Assembly (NCBI RefSeq): GCF_000347775.1
Contig: NZ_APAT01000015.1
Coordinates: 248,001 to 312,000, forward strand
Direction of reading: 5' to 3'
Source: Marinobacter santoriniensis NKSG1
Lineage (GTDB): Bacteria; Pseudomonadota; Gammaproteobacteria; Pseudomonadales; Oleiphilaceae
DNA: 64,000 nt
Part shown: one piece after another, positions 57,212 through 64,000 of the stretch
How the letters are laid out: every line of letters starts with the position of its first letter
Position numbering within the stretch: the stretch's first letter is position 1
Translations under genes and position numbers: made by a program
The notes under the pieces: model-generated
What the model was told of the DNA's origin: nothing
The model's input: only the letters and a program-made list of their open reading frames with translations
Databases searched by the model: none

Positions 57212-58236
57212 AAAGATCTCCCTCGGTTTCCGATTTTGGCGGGACCACGCCAAAGTGCTGATACGCATTGGAGGTCACCATACGTCCGCGAGGTGTCCGG
57301 ATCATGAAACCCTGCTGTATGAGGAACGGTTCCAGAACATCCTCGATGGTGCCCCGCTCTTCGCTGATGGCCGCCGCCAGGCTCTCAACGCCGACCGGGC
57401 CGCCATCAAATTTTTCAATCATCGCGAGCAACAACCGTCGATCCATATGATCGAACCCCAGGTTGTCGACCTTGAGCATGTTCAACGCCTGATCGGCAAT
57501 TTCCGCGCTGATGTGGCCATTGGACCGGACCTCGGCGAAATCCCGGACCCGCCGAAGCAGGCGATTGGCAATCCGCGGCGTACCGCGGGAACGACGGGCA
57601 ATCTCGAACGCACCTTCCTGATCCACGGCCACGGAGGACAGCCGTGCGGAGCGGACGATGATATCGGTCAGATCCCGTGTGTTGTAAAACTCCAGACGCT
57701 GGACAATCCCGAAACGATCCCGCAGTGGAGATGTCAGCAGACCCGCTCGGGTCGTGGCGCCGACCAGAGTGAACGGCGGCAGGTCCAGTTTGATCGAGCG
57801 TGCCGCAGGGCCTTCACCGATCATGATATCCAGCTGATAGTCTTCCATCGCCGGATAGAGGACTTCTTCGACAGCGGCACTCAGGCGATGGATCTCATCA
57901 ATGAAAAGGACGTCGCCCTCTTCCAGATTGGTCAGCATCGCAGCCAGGTCTCCGGCCTTTTCCAACACCGGGCCGGAAGTGGTCTTGATCGCCACCCCCA
58001 TTTCGTTGGCGATGATATTGGCAAGTGTCGTCTTGCCGAGACCGGGAGGACCGAAAATGAGCACATGATCCAGCGCTTCCTGCCGACCCCGCGCCGCAGA
58101 GATAAAAAATCTCCATCTGCTCCCGGACGGACGGTTGGCCGACATACTCAGTCAGCAGCGTCGGCCTGATCGCCCGGTCCTGGACTTCTTCGTACTCTCC
58201 GGCCTTGCCTGAAATCAGTCGGTCGGACTCAATCAT
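57204..58236 (-). pseudogene. ruvB: Holliday junction helicase RuvB, frameshifted in a T6 run
   Basis: The branch-migration motor of RuvABC. The N-terminus reads [20 protein letters not shown] then [20 protein letters not shown], but at EIF the frame is lost; the remainder is intact in another frame from [20 protein letters not shown] (Walker [10 protein letters not shown]) to the stop. The break is at six T on the minus strand (58104-58109); five T would restore an ordinary 343-residue RuvB ([10 protein letters not shown]). Walker [10 protein letters not shown], sensor GATTRAG and the C-terminal winged helix are intact. A read or assembly error in the homopolymer is the simplest explanation; a real mutation or slippage cannot be excluded. 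Annotators may otherwise call only the truncated 313-residue part. Confidence 0.9.
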
Positions 58237-58377
58237 CTCATCACCCGAATTGTGGGATTCAACTTCCTGTCTGCACGACGGGCCTTCTCGCGTGTTGGGC
58301 CAATTGTACAAACGGACTATTCACTGTCACGTTACGCTATCTACAGGTTGCCATCGCCGACACACACCACGCCCCTC

Positions 58378-59010
58378 TCAGGGAGTGGGGATCATGCTCC
58401 GGAGAGCCAGACGGATCAGGGTCTGGCTGTTCATTCCCTCTTCCGCAACCTTACTGACCGCCTTTGCAGCCTCCTGAGGTTTGTACCCCAGCGCAATCAG
58501 GGCTTCTTCGGCCTCGTCCCTGGGATCGGGCCCAACTGCGGCCTGTGCCGCGGCAGCGTCGCCGGGCACAGTGATCGCTGCCGTCGAGGGCGTGAACTGA
58601 CCTTCAAGTTGCCCGATCCGGTCGGCCATTTCAATCAGTAGCCGCTCGGCGGTCTTCTTGCCCACGCCCGGAAGTTTTACCAACGCATTGACGTCCCTGG
58701 CCTCCACACAGCGAATGAACTGCTGGGCATCCAGGCCGGACAGGATACCCACGGCGAGTTTTGGCCCAACGCCATTGACCTTGATTAACAACCGGAAAAG
58801 ATCCCGATCAAGGCGCGAGGCAAAGCCATAGAGGCTCTGGGCATCTTCCCGCACGGCAAAATGGGTATGCAGGGTAACTTCCTGGCCAGTTTCCGGCAGG
58901 TGGAAAAAAGCGGTGTAGGGGATGTCGATTTCGTAACCCAGTCCGCCACACTCCACCAGGGCGTGGCCCGGGCTCTTTTCAATCAGACTGCCTCTAATTC
59001 GACCAATCAA
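58378..59010 (-). CDS. ruvA: Holliday junction protein RuvA
   Basis: A 210-residue RuvA: OB-fold domain I (MIGRIRGSLIEKSPGHALVE), helix-hairpin-helix domain II (LIKVNGVGPKLAVGILSGLD and LVKLPGVGKKTAERLLIEMA), linker, and C-terminal domain III (EEALIALGYKPQEAAKAVSK) that contacts RuvB. It lies 30 bases after ruvC; 141 bases without a gene separate it from ruvB, longer than usual. Confidence 0.97.
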   Translation of the reverse strand: MIGRIRGSLIEKSPGHALVECGGLGYEIDIPYTAFFHLPETGQEVTLHTHFAVREDAQSLYGFASRLDRDLFRLLIKVNGVGPKLAVGILSGLDAQQFIRCVEARDVNALVKLPGVGKKTAERLLIEMADRIGQLEGQFTPSTAAITVPGDAAAAQAAVGPDPRDEAEEALIALGYKPQEAAKAVSKVAEEGMNSQTLIRLALRSMIPTP

Positions 59011-59040
59011 CGGATTCTCCTGTTGGCTCCGGCGAGCCGG

Positions 59041-59568
59041 TCATTGTTGTCGGACCCGGCCACTGCGGACCTTCCCACCGGAGGCCGCAACCTTGAGTAC
59101 ACTCTGGCTCATGTGCGCGTGACACAGGGCAATGGCGAGTGCGTCGGCCGCATCGGCCTGGGGTTTACGGGACAACGACAGCAGGGCCTGAACCATGTGC
59201 TGGACCTGGGATTTGTCGGCACTGCCCTTTCCCACCACCGCCTGCTTGACCTGGCGCGCGGAGTATTCGTGAACGGCAAGGCCACTGTTGGCGGCACTGA
59301 CAATCGCCGCGCCGCGGGCCTGACCGAGCTTGAGAGCCGAATCCGGATTGCGCGCCATGAAAACCTGTTCAATGGCGAATTCCTCCGGTCGGTACTCTCC
59401 GATCAGGGTGGCAAGGCTGTGGAAGATGGACTGAAGTCGCTGGGCCATGGGCTTGTCGCCCACGCGGATGCAGCCACTGTCGATGTATTCGATGTGTCGG
59501 CCTTCGGCGCGAATGATCCCGTAACCGGTTATCCGGGATCCGGGATCCACTCCGAGAATGATCGCCAC
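59041..59568 (-). CDS. ruvC: Holliday junction resolvase RuvC
   Basis: A 175-residue RNase H-fold endonuclease with catalytic Asp in [16 protein letters not shown] (Asp7), Glu in [20 protein letters not shown], and the C-terminal [14 protein letters not shown] acid pair. Follows yebC by 18 bases. Confidence 0.97.
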   Translation of the reverse strand: MAIILGVDPGSRITGYGIIRAEGRHIEYIDSGCIRVGDKPMAQRLQSIFHSLATLIGEYRPEEFAIEQVFMARNPDSALKLGQARGAAIVSAANSGLAVHEYSARQVKQAVVGKGSADKSQVQHMVQALLSLSRKPQADAADALAIALCHAHMSQSVLKVAASGGKVRSGRVRQQ

Positions 59569-59586
59569 GTCAGCGGGCCCCGGTCA

Positions 59587-60330
59587 TCAGAGGGATTCCA
59601 TGATCTCAGCGGAAATGTCCGCGTTGTGGTAGACATTCTGGACGTCGTCCAGATCCTCCAGCATGTCGATCAGCTTGAGGATGGTCTCGGCCCCGTCACG
59701 ATCGAGTTCAACCCGGGTGGCAGGCACCATGGTGACCTCGGAATTGTCCGGTGTCAGACCTGTCCCGACCAGGGACTCTTTCACATCCAGGTATTCTTCC
59801 GGCGTGGTGACGATTTCATAGGAACCGTCGCTTTGCTCCTGCAGATCCTCTGCCCCGGCCTCCAGTGCCGCTTCCATCAACCGGTCGCCATCGACCTCCG
59901 GGCTGTAGCTGATGATCCCCTGTTTGGTAAACAGGTAGGCCACCGACCCGTCGGTCCCGAGATTGCCACCGAACTTGTTGAATGCGTGACGGACCTCAGC
60001 CACCGTCCGGTTCTTGTTGTCTGTCATCACTTCCACGAAGATAGCCACACCGCCCGGGCCATATCCCTCGTAGGTGAGCTCCTCGTAGTTGCTGTCATCG
60101 CCACCACCGGCGCCGCGCTCAATGGCCCGCTCAATGGTGTCCTTTTTCATGTTGGCCGTCAGAGCCTTGTCGACAACCGCCCGCAACCGGGGATTGTCGT
60201 TGGGATCACCACCGCCCAGGCGGGCGGCAACGGTCAGCTCCCGGATGATTTTGGTGAAGATCTTGCCGCGCTTGGCGTCCTGTGCCGCCTTGCGATGCTT
60301 GATGTTGGCCCATTTACTATGACCAGCCAT
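59587..60330 (-). CDS. yebC: YebC/PmpR-family transcriptional regulator
   Basis: A 247-residue YebC protein with the family start [20 protein letters not shown] and the [20 protein letters not shown] segment. Members act as DNA-binding regulators and some help translation through proline runs. Usual position between aspS and ruvC. The frame opens 12 codons earlier, but the conserved start is used. Confidence 0.96.
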   Translation of the reverse strand: MAGHSKWANIKHRKAAQDAKRGKIFTKIIRELTVAARLGGGDPNDNPRLRAVVDKALTANMKKDTIERAIERGAGGGDDSNYEELTYEGYGPGGVAIFVEVMTDNKNRTVAEVRHAFNKFGGNLGTDGSVAYLFTKQGIISYSPEVDGDRLMEAALEAGAEDLQEQSDGSYEIVTTPEEYLDVKESLVGTGLTPDNSEVTMVPATRVELDRDGAETILKLIDMLEDLDDVQNVYHNADISAEIMESL

Positions 60331-60357
60331 ACCAATCCTCCGTCCATCGTCCGGAGA

Positions 60358-60374
60358 GCGGGCCAAAGGCCCGC
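60358..60374. terminator. Hairpin in the aspS-yebC gap
   Basis: GCGGGCC (60358-60364) and GGCCCGC (60368-60374) form a GC-rich seven-base stem with a three-base loop. There is no T-run after it on the minus strand, so it may stabilise or attenuate rather than fully terminate the aspS transcript. Confidence 0.35.
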
Positions 60375-60391
60375 CCCCGACTTGTCAGAAT

Positions 60392-62191
60392 TTACTCGCT
60401 ACCCTCGGCCTTGTTGCCCTCAACCGGCTTTGCAGAACGACGCAGACGAATGTGCAGTTCACGCAACTGCTTCTCGTCTACCTCTCCCGGCGCCTGGGTC
60501 ATCAGACAGGTGGCACTCTGGGTTTTCGGGAAGGCGATGACATCCCGAATGGAGGAGGCACCAGTCATCAGCATGACCAGGCGGTCCAGACCAAAGGCCA
60601 GGCCGCCGTGCGGAGGACAACCGAACTTCAGGGCATCCAGCAGGAAGCCGAACTTGGCCCGGGCCTCTTCCTCGCCAATACCCAGAATGCGGAACACCGC
60701 CTGCTGCATGTTCTCATCATGGATACGGATCGACCCACCGCCCAGCTCGGTACCATTGAGTACCATGTCATAGGCGCGGGACAGTGCGTTGGCGGGATCT
60801 GCAGCCAGCTCTTCCGGCGTGCATGAGGGAGCCGTGAACGGGTGATGGATAGCGGTCAGGCCACCATCCGGTGTTTCTTCGAACATCGGGAAATCCACAA
60901 CCCACAGCGGCGCCCACTCCGACGTCAGCATGTTCAGGTCGTGCCCCAGTTTCACACGAAGTGCGCCAAGGGCTTCGTTCACCACAGTGGTCTTGTCGGC
61001 ACCAAAGAAAACGATGTCGCCGTCTTCCGCGCCCACGCGCTCCATGATGGCCTGTGCCACGTCGTCGCCGAGGAACTTGATGATCGGAGACTGGAGCCCC
61101 TCGACCCCTTTGGCCAATTCATTGACCTTGATGTAGGCCAGACCTTTTGCGCCATAGATGCCTACGAACTTCGTATAGTCATCGATCTGCTTCCGGGTCA
61201 GCTCGCCACCTTTCGGTACCCGCAGAGCGGCAACACGACCTTTCGGGTCTTTCGCCGGGCCGGCGAAAACCTTGAAGTCCACATCGGCAACCAGGTCGTT
61301 AACATCCACCAGTTCCAGGGGGATACGGAGGTCCGGCTTGTCACTGCCGAAACGCTGCATGGCCTCGGAATGCGGCATACGCGGGAATTCCGGCAGCTCC
61401 ACATCGAGCACATCCTTGAACAGGGATCGCACCATGTTCTCGTTCAGTGACATCAGGATCTCTTCGTCGACGAAGGAGGCCTCGATATCCACCTGGGTGA
61501 ATTCCGGCTGGCGATCCGCGCGCAGATCCTCGTCCCGGAAACACTTGGCAATCTGGTAATACCGGTCGACGCCGGACACCATCAGCAGCTGCTTGAACAA
61601 TTGCGGTGATTGCGGCAGCGCAAAGAACGATCCTTCATGGGTTCGGCTCGGCACCAGGTAATCCCGGGCGCCTTCCGGCGTGGCACGCGTCAGGATCGGC
61701 GTCTCCACATCCATGAAGCCGTTGCTGTCCAGGAAGTTGCGGATATAGCTGGTCACCCGCGAACGGAACCGCAGGCGGTTGATCATTTCAGGACGTCGCA
61801 GGTCCACAAACCGGTAACGGAGTCGAACGTCCTCGCCGACATCAACATGCTCGTCCAGCGGGAACGGCGGCGTAGCGGCCGCGTTCAGGATCTCCAGCTG
61901 CTTGCCAAGCAGTTCGACCTGACCCGTGGGCATGTTGTTGTTCTCGGTTCCGGCGGGACGACGACGGACCCTGCCGGTAACCTTGATCACGAATTCGCTG
62001 CGAACCTTTTCCGCCAGCGAAAAACTCTCGGGGGTGTCGGGATCCACCACCACCTGTGACATACCGTCCCGATCCCGCAGATCCAGGAAAATAACCCCAC
62101 CATGGTCACGACGACGGTGGACCCACCCGCAAAGCGTGACTTCCTGATCGATGTGGGATTCGTTGATCCCACCGCAATAATGACTGCGCAT
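60392..62191 (-). CDS. aspS: Aspartyl-tRNA synthetase AspS
   Basis: A 599-residue class II synthetase: OB-fold anticodon domain ([20 protein letters not shown]), motif 1/2 region ([20 protein letters not shown], then [20 protein letters not shown]), bacterial GAD insertion (about 290-420), and motif 3 [20 protein letters not shown]. Start ATG at [16 protein letters not shown] as in other bacteria; the frame opens ten codons earlier. Whether it is discriminating or also charges tRNA-Asn depends on the presence of asnS or gatCAB elsewhere. Confidence 0.97.
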   Translation of the reverse strand: MRSHYCGGINESHIDQEVTLCGWVHRRRDHGGVIFLDLRDRDGMSQVVVDPDTPESFSLAEKVRSEFVIKVTGRVRRRPAGTENNNMPTGQVELLGKQLEILNAAATPPFPLDEHVDVGEDVRLRYRFVDLRRPEMINRLRFRSRVTSYIRNFLDSNGFMDVETPILTRATPEGARDYLVPSRTHEGSFFALPQSPQLFKQLLMVSGVDRYYQIAKCFRDEDLRADRQPEFTQVDIEASFVDEEILMSLNENMVRSLFKDVLDVELPEFPRMPHSEAMQRFGSDKPDLRIPLELVDVNDLVADVDFKVFAGPAKDPKGRVAALRVPKGGELTRKQIDDYTKFVGIYGAKGLAYIKVNELAKGVEGLQSPIIKFLGDDVAQAIMERVGAEDGDIVFFGADKTTVVNEALGALRVKLGHDLNMLTSEWAPLWVVDFPMFEETPDGGLTAIHHPFTAPSCTPEELAADPANALSRAYDMVLNGTELGGGSIRIHDENMQQAVFRILGIGEEEARAKFGFLLDALKFGCPPHGGLAFGLDRLVMLMTGASSIRDVIAFPKTQSATCLMTQAPGEVDEKQLRELHIRLRRSAKPVEGNKAEGSE

Positions 62192-62365
62192 ACCGGTTCC
62201 CGTAGTTTCTGAAATGTGCAATAAGATGCGTGTTCGAAAAGCCGCCCATTATAAACACAATGGCCTTGAAAATCAGGCGTGTTTCCTCGCATTTCCCGCG
62301 TTCGGGTGACTCTGTCCTGGCGGGGGGCTAGAATGCGGGCTTTCAGCAGTATACGGAGCCGGACT

Positions 62366-62980
62366 TTGTCAACCAGAGCAGAACAGAAACTGCGAACACG
62401 ACGTGCGCTGATGGACGCCGCCCTGGCCCAACTCAGTGCCGATCGAGGGTTCGGCAGCCTTAGCCTGAGGGAAGTCGCCCGGGAGGCAGGCATTGCCCCC
62501 ACGTCGTTCTACCGACATTTTGCAGAACTGGATGAGCTGGGTCTGGCCCTGGTCGATGAGGGGGGCGTGGCTCTGCGCCAACTGATGCGCCAGGCGAGAA
62601 AACGCATTGCCCGGGATGGCAGCGCTATCTCGACCTCCGTGGATACGTTCATGGAATACCTGGGCAACAACGCGAACCTTTTCCGCCTGATGCTCAGGGA
62701 ACGGACCGGGGTGTCGAAACCGTTCCGGACGGCGGTCAAGGCAGAGATCGATCACTTTGTCACTGAACTCGCCGACGACCTGCGCCGATTCGCCGACGAA
62801 CAGAACAAGCCCCTCTCGGACGCGAGGGTCGTGGCCGAAGCCATGGTCACCCTGGTGTTCAACCAGGGCGCCGAAGCACTCGACGCCACTGCCCGGGAAC
62901 GGGAGGAGCTCAAAGCCAAGCTCAAGACCGAACTCAGAATGATTCTGGTGGGCTCACAGGCCCTTGCTGCTCGGGCGTAA
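62366..62980 (+). CDS. fabR: FabR-like TetR-family repressor of fatty acid synthesis
   Basis: A 204-residue TetR-family regulator. The DNA-binding domain ([20 protein letters not shown]) and the next part ([20 protein letters not shown] and [20 protein letters not shown]) align almost residue for residue with E. coli FabR, which represses fabA/fabB in response to unsaturated acyl thioesters. The start is unclear: I use TTG with GGAG seven bases upstream, which matches FabR length; ATG at 62333 would add eleven residues. It diverges from aspS; its targets are not in the window. Confidence 0.9.
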   Translation: MSTRAEQKLRTRRALMDAALAQLSADRGFGSLSLREVAREAGIAPTSFYRHFAELDELGLALVDEGGVALRQLMRQARKRIARDGSAISTSVDTFMEYLGNNANLFRLMLRERTGVSKPFRTAVKAEIDHFVTELADDLRRFADEQNKPLSDARVVAEAMVTLVFNQGAEALDATAREREELKAKLKTELRMILVGSQALAARA

Positions 62981-63002
62981 CCCGAGCGGGAAAACCAGAC
63001 GT

Positions 63003-63524
63003 TCAGTCGAACCGGATGCGACCGCCGGTGACATAGTTTTCCGGCGCGCCTCGCCTGGCAATCAACCCGGATTCCTTATCCGCCAGCAACGCCTCAATCG
63101 CTCTGGCTTTACCGAGCATATCCCAGGCCTGCTCCGGTTGCCGGGGGTAAAGAAATTCAATTCCGACCCGGAAAGCCTTCTCCAGGGCGGTGACGTAACA
63201 CACCCGTGCCAGCACAGCGTTCAGCGAGTCAATCTCTGTGCCGCCCTCCGGTTCGTCCAGCGGCTCCACGCAAACCCGGATTCGATCGTCCACACCAACA
63301 GCAGAATCCGCCATAACCAGCGCGGCACCGTCCCGGTCGAAGTCCAGGACTTCACCCCGACAGAAGGCATCTTCGCCGTCTTCCGTCCGAATGGTTGCCC
63401 CAAGCATTCCCAGGGAAAAATACCGATAACGCACCAGACCATGATCGGATTCCGGAAATACCGTTCCCTCAGGCACTTTGGATAGGTTCTCGGAAAAGGC
63501 CTCTACCCTCACTTTTGAGTTCAT
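63003..63524 (-). CDS. PilZ-like domain protein
   Basis: A 173-residue soluble protein. The stretch CRGEVLDFDRDGAALVMADS resembles the PilZ core (D/N-x-S-x-x-G form, here DFDRDG), and KAFRVGIEFLYP resembles the last PilZ strand; a clear RxxxR cyclic-di-GMP motif is not evident (RYRYF near residue 32 is the nearest candidate). It may therefore be a PilZ-type domain with weak or no c-di-GMP binding. Its upstream gap holds a perfect CRP/Vfr-type palindrome. Converges with fabR (22 bases). Confidence 0.55.
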   Translation of the reverse strand: MNSKVRVEAFSENLSKVPEGTVFPESDHGLVRYRYFSLGMLGATIRTEDGEDAFCRGEVLDFDRDGAALVMADSAVGVDDRIRVCVEPLDEPEGGTEIDSLNAVLARVCYVTALEKAFRVGIEFLYPRQPEQAWDMLGKARAIEALLADKESGLIARRGAPENYVTGGRIRFD

Positions 63525-63552
63525 ACGATCACTCTTCTTGTTAGCGTGTTTT

Positions 63553-63568
63553 TGTGACGTACGTCACA
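63553..63568. promoter_or_regulatory. Perfect CRP/Vfr-type palindrome upstream of the PilZ-like gene
   Basis: TGTGA-CGTACG-TCACA, a fully symmetrical 16-base site that matches the CRP half-sites exactly. It is centred about 36 bases before the ATG, and a poor -35/-10 (TTGAAC/GATAAC) lies upstream of it, so the geometry would fit repression at least as well as activation. Confidence 0.6.
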
Positions 63569-63646
63569 CTCGAGAGTTATCGTACTGAATTCGTTGAGGG
63601 TTCAATTTGCTGAACTGACGTTCATGTTTTTTTGGCCCACAAGGAT

Positions 63647-63670
63647 AAATCCGTCCGGAAGGACGGATTT
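63647..63670 (-). terminator. Hairpin at the end of the HIT-family gene
   Basis: AAATCCGTCC (63647-63656) and GGACGGATTT (63661-63670) form a ten-base stem with a GGAA loop, overlapping the stop codon of the HIT gene. The minus strand lacks a strong T-run after it, so termination strength is uncertain. Confidence 0.5.
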
Positions 63671-64000
63671 AGGCGAGCGTTTTCAGGATCGGAGACATCC
63701 GGGCCCGAAACCGGTCGAGCTCGTCAGGAGTGTAAGGCGTCGGCGCCCGGGTACCCCAGACAGGCCCGGGCCACGCAGGGTCAGAGCAGTAGCGAACGAT
63801 ATGATGGATATGGAGTTGAGGCACCATGTTGCCGAGAGCGGCGACGTTCATTTTGTCACCGGAGAATGCATCCATCATCCCGCGGCTGAGCCGTGAAGAC
63901 TCCATCATCAATCGAAGCTGCTGCTCCTCGGACAACTCATAGATCTCGCGAATGTCCGGGCTTGCGGGCACCAGAAGAACCCAGGGCCAGGTCGATTCAT
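63669..64000 (-). CDS. HIT-family hydrolase, partial at right edge
   Basis: The C-terminal 109 or so residues of a histidine-triad protein. The frame stays open to the window edge and the residues before the first internal GTG (STWPWVLLVPASPD) are typical HIT sequence, so the true start lies outside. The catalytic region is NMVPQLHIHHIVRYCSDPAW (HxHH variant of the triad), followed by GPVWG. Such proteins hydrolyse dinucleoside polyphosphates or nucleotide phosphoramidates. The ATG exactly at the edge is in another frame. Confidence 0.85.
   Translation of the reverse strand, partial: ESTWPWVLLVPASPDIREIYELSEEQQLRLMMESSRLSRGMMDAFSGDKMNVAALGNMVPQLHIHHIVRYCSDPAWPGPVWGTRAPTPYTPDELDRFRARMSPILKTLA

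Noticed and set aside
57898..58311. Separate 137-residue gene upstream of ruvB
   Set aside because: Its first half is the RuvB N-terminus; the rest is out-of-frame translation after the T6 run.
63998..64000. ATG on the minus strand at the very right edge as start of the HIT gene
   Set aside because: It is in a different frame; the HIT frame is open through the edge with family-like residues.

Overview
The window reads as chromosomal DNA of a moderately GC-rich gammaproteobacterium, most likely a marine Marinobacter-like member of the Pseudomonas/Alteromonas side of the class. The arguments are the gene order aspS-yebC-ruvCAB-ybgC-tolQRAB-pal-cpoB and nadA-bepA-tusA-perM-bcp/dapA-bamC-purC (the Pseudomonas-type order), the AcnD/PrpF form of the methylcitrate cycle, a FabR-type regulator, and an XrtA/PEP-CTERM exopolysaccharide locus as seen in environmental Proteobacteria. 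The genus is an inference, since no rRNA or marker gene tree is available here.

Layout. (1) 1-16447: an XrtA (exosortase A)-associated exopolysaccharide locus. Twelve leftward genes from a polyprenyl-phosphate sugar transferase down to a glycosyltransferase cut by the left edge are packed with ATGA/TAATG overlaps, and a rightward pair (deacetylase, ExeA-like ATPase) leaves the same divergent promoter region. The exosortase itself and any PEP-CTERM substrate are not in the window. (2) 16419-27831: carB without carA, prpD, then gntR-prpB-prpC-acnD-prpF for propionate catabolism, with a regulator promoter carrying three in-phase operator-like repeats. (3) 27934-34751: osmoregulated periplasmic glucan genes opgG, a small ORF, opgH (interrupted by an in-frame amber codon) and opgD, preceded by a POTRA-less TpsB-like outer-membrane barrel. 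(4) 35066-43859: mixed region with galU, an XRE regulator, an unrecognised exported protein, a secreted lipase, an EamA transporter, tRNA-Val, an internally deleted crotonase remnant, blc, an RluA-type pseudouridine synthase, a UDP-glucuronate epimerase and a small outer-membrane barrel. (5) 43899-62191: conserved housekeeping: purC, bamC, dapA, bcp, perM, tusA, bepA, nadA, two identical tRNA-Lys genes, the Tol-Pal operon, ruvCAB (ruvB frameshifted in a homopolymer), yebC and aspS. (6) 62366-64000: fabR, a PilZ-like gene behind a perfect CRP/Vfr-type palindrome, and a HIT-family hydrolase cut by the right edge.

The sections cooperate around the cell envelope: GalU and the epimerase can supply UDP-sugars for the exopolysaccharide and glucan systems, Tol-Pal, BamC, BepA and OpgGH maintain the envelope, and the exopolysaccharide locus contains an unusually full set of decorating enzymes (carbamoyltransferase, two FemAB/GNAT-type acyltransferases, two deacetylase-fold proteins). 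The observations that deserve most attention are the co-polymerase-associated 'tyrosine kinase' whose P-loop and Walker B residues are lost, the amber codon in opgH, the frameshift in ruvB, the three phased operator repeats of the prp regulator, and the POTRA-less TpsB-like barrel next to opgG. I did not find a CRISPR array, an insertion sequence, a prophage or a clearly unprecedented multi-gene system.
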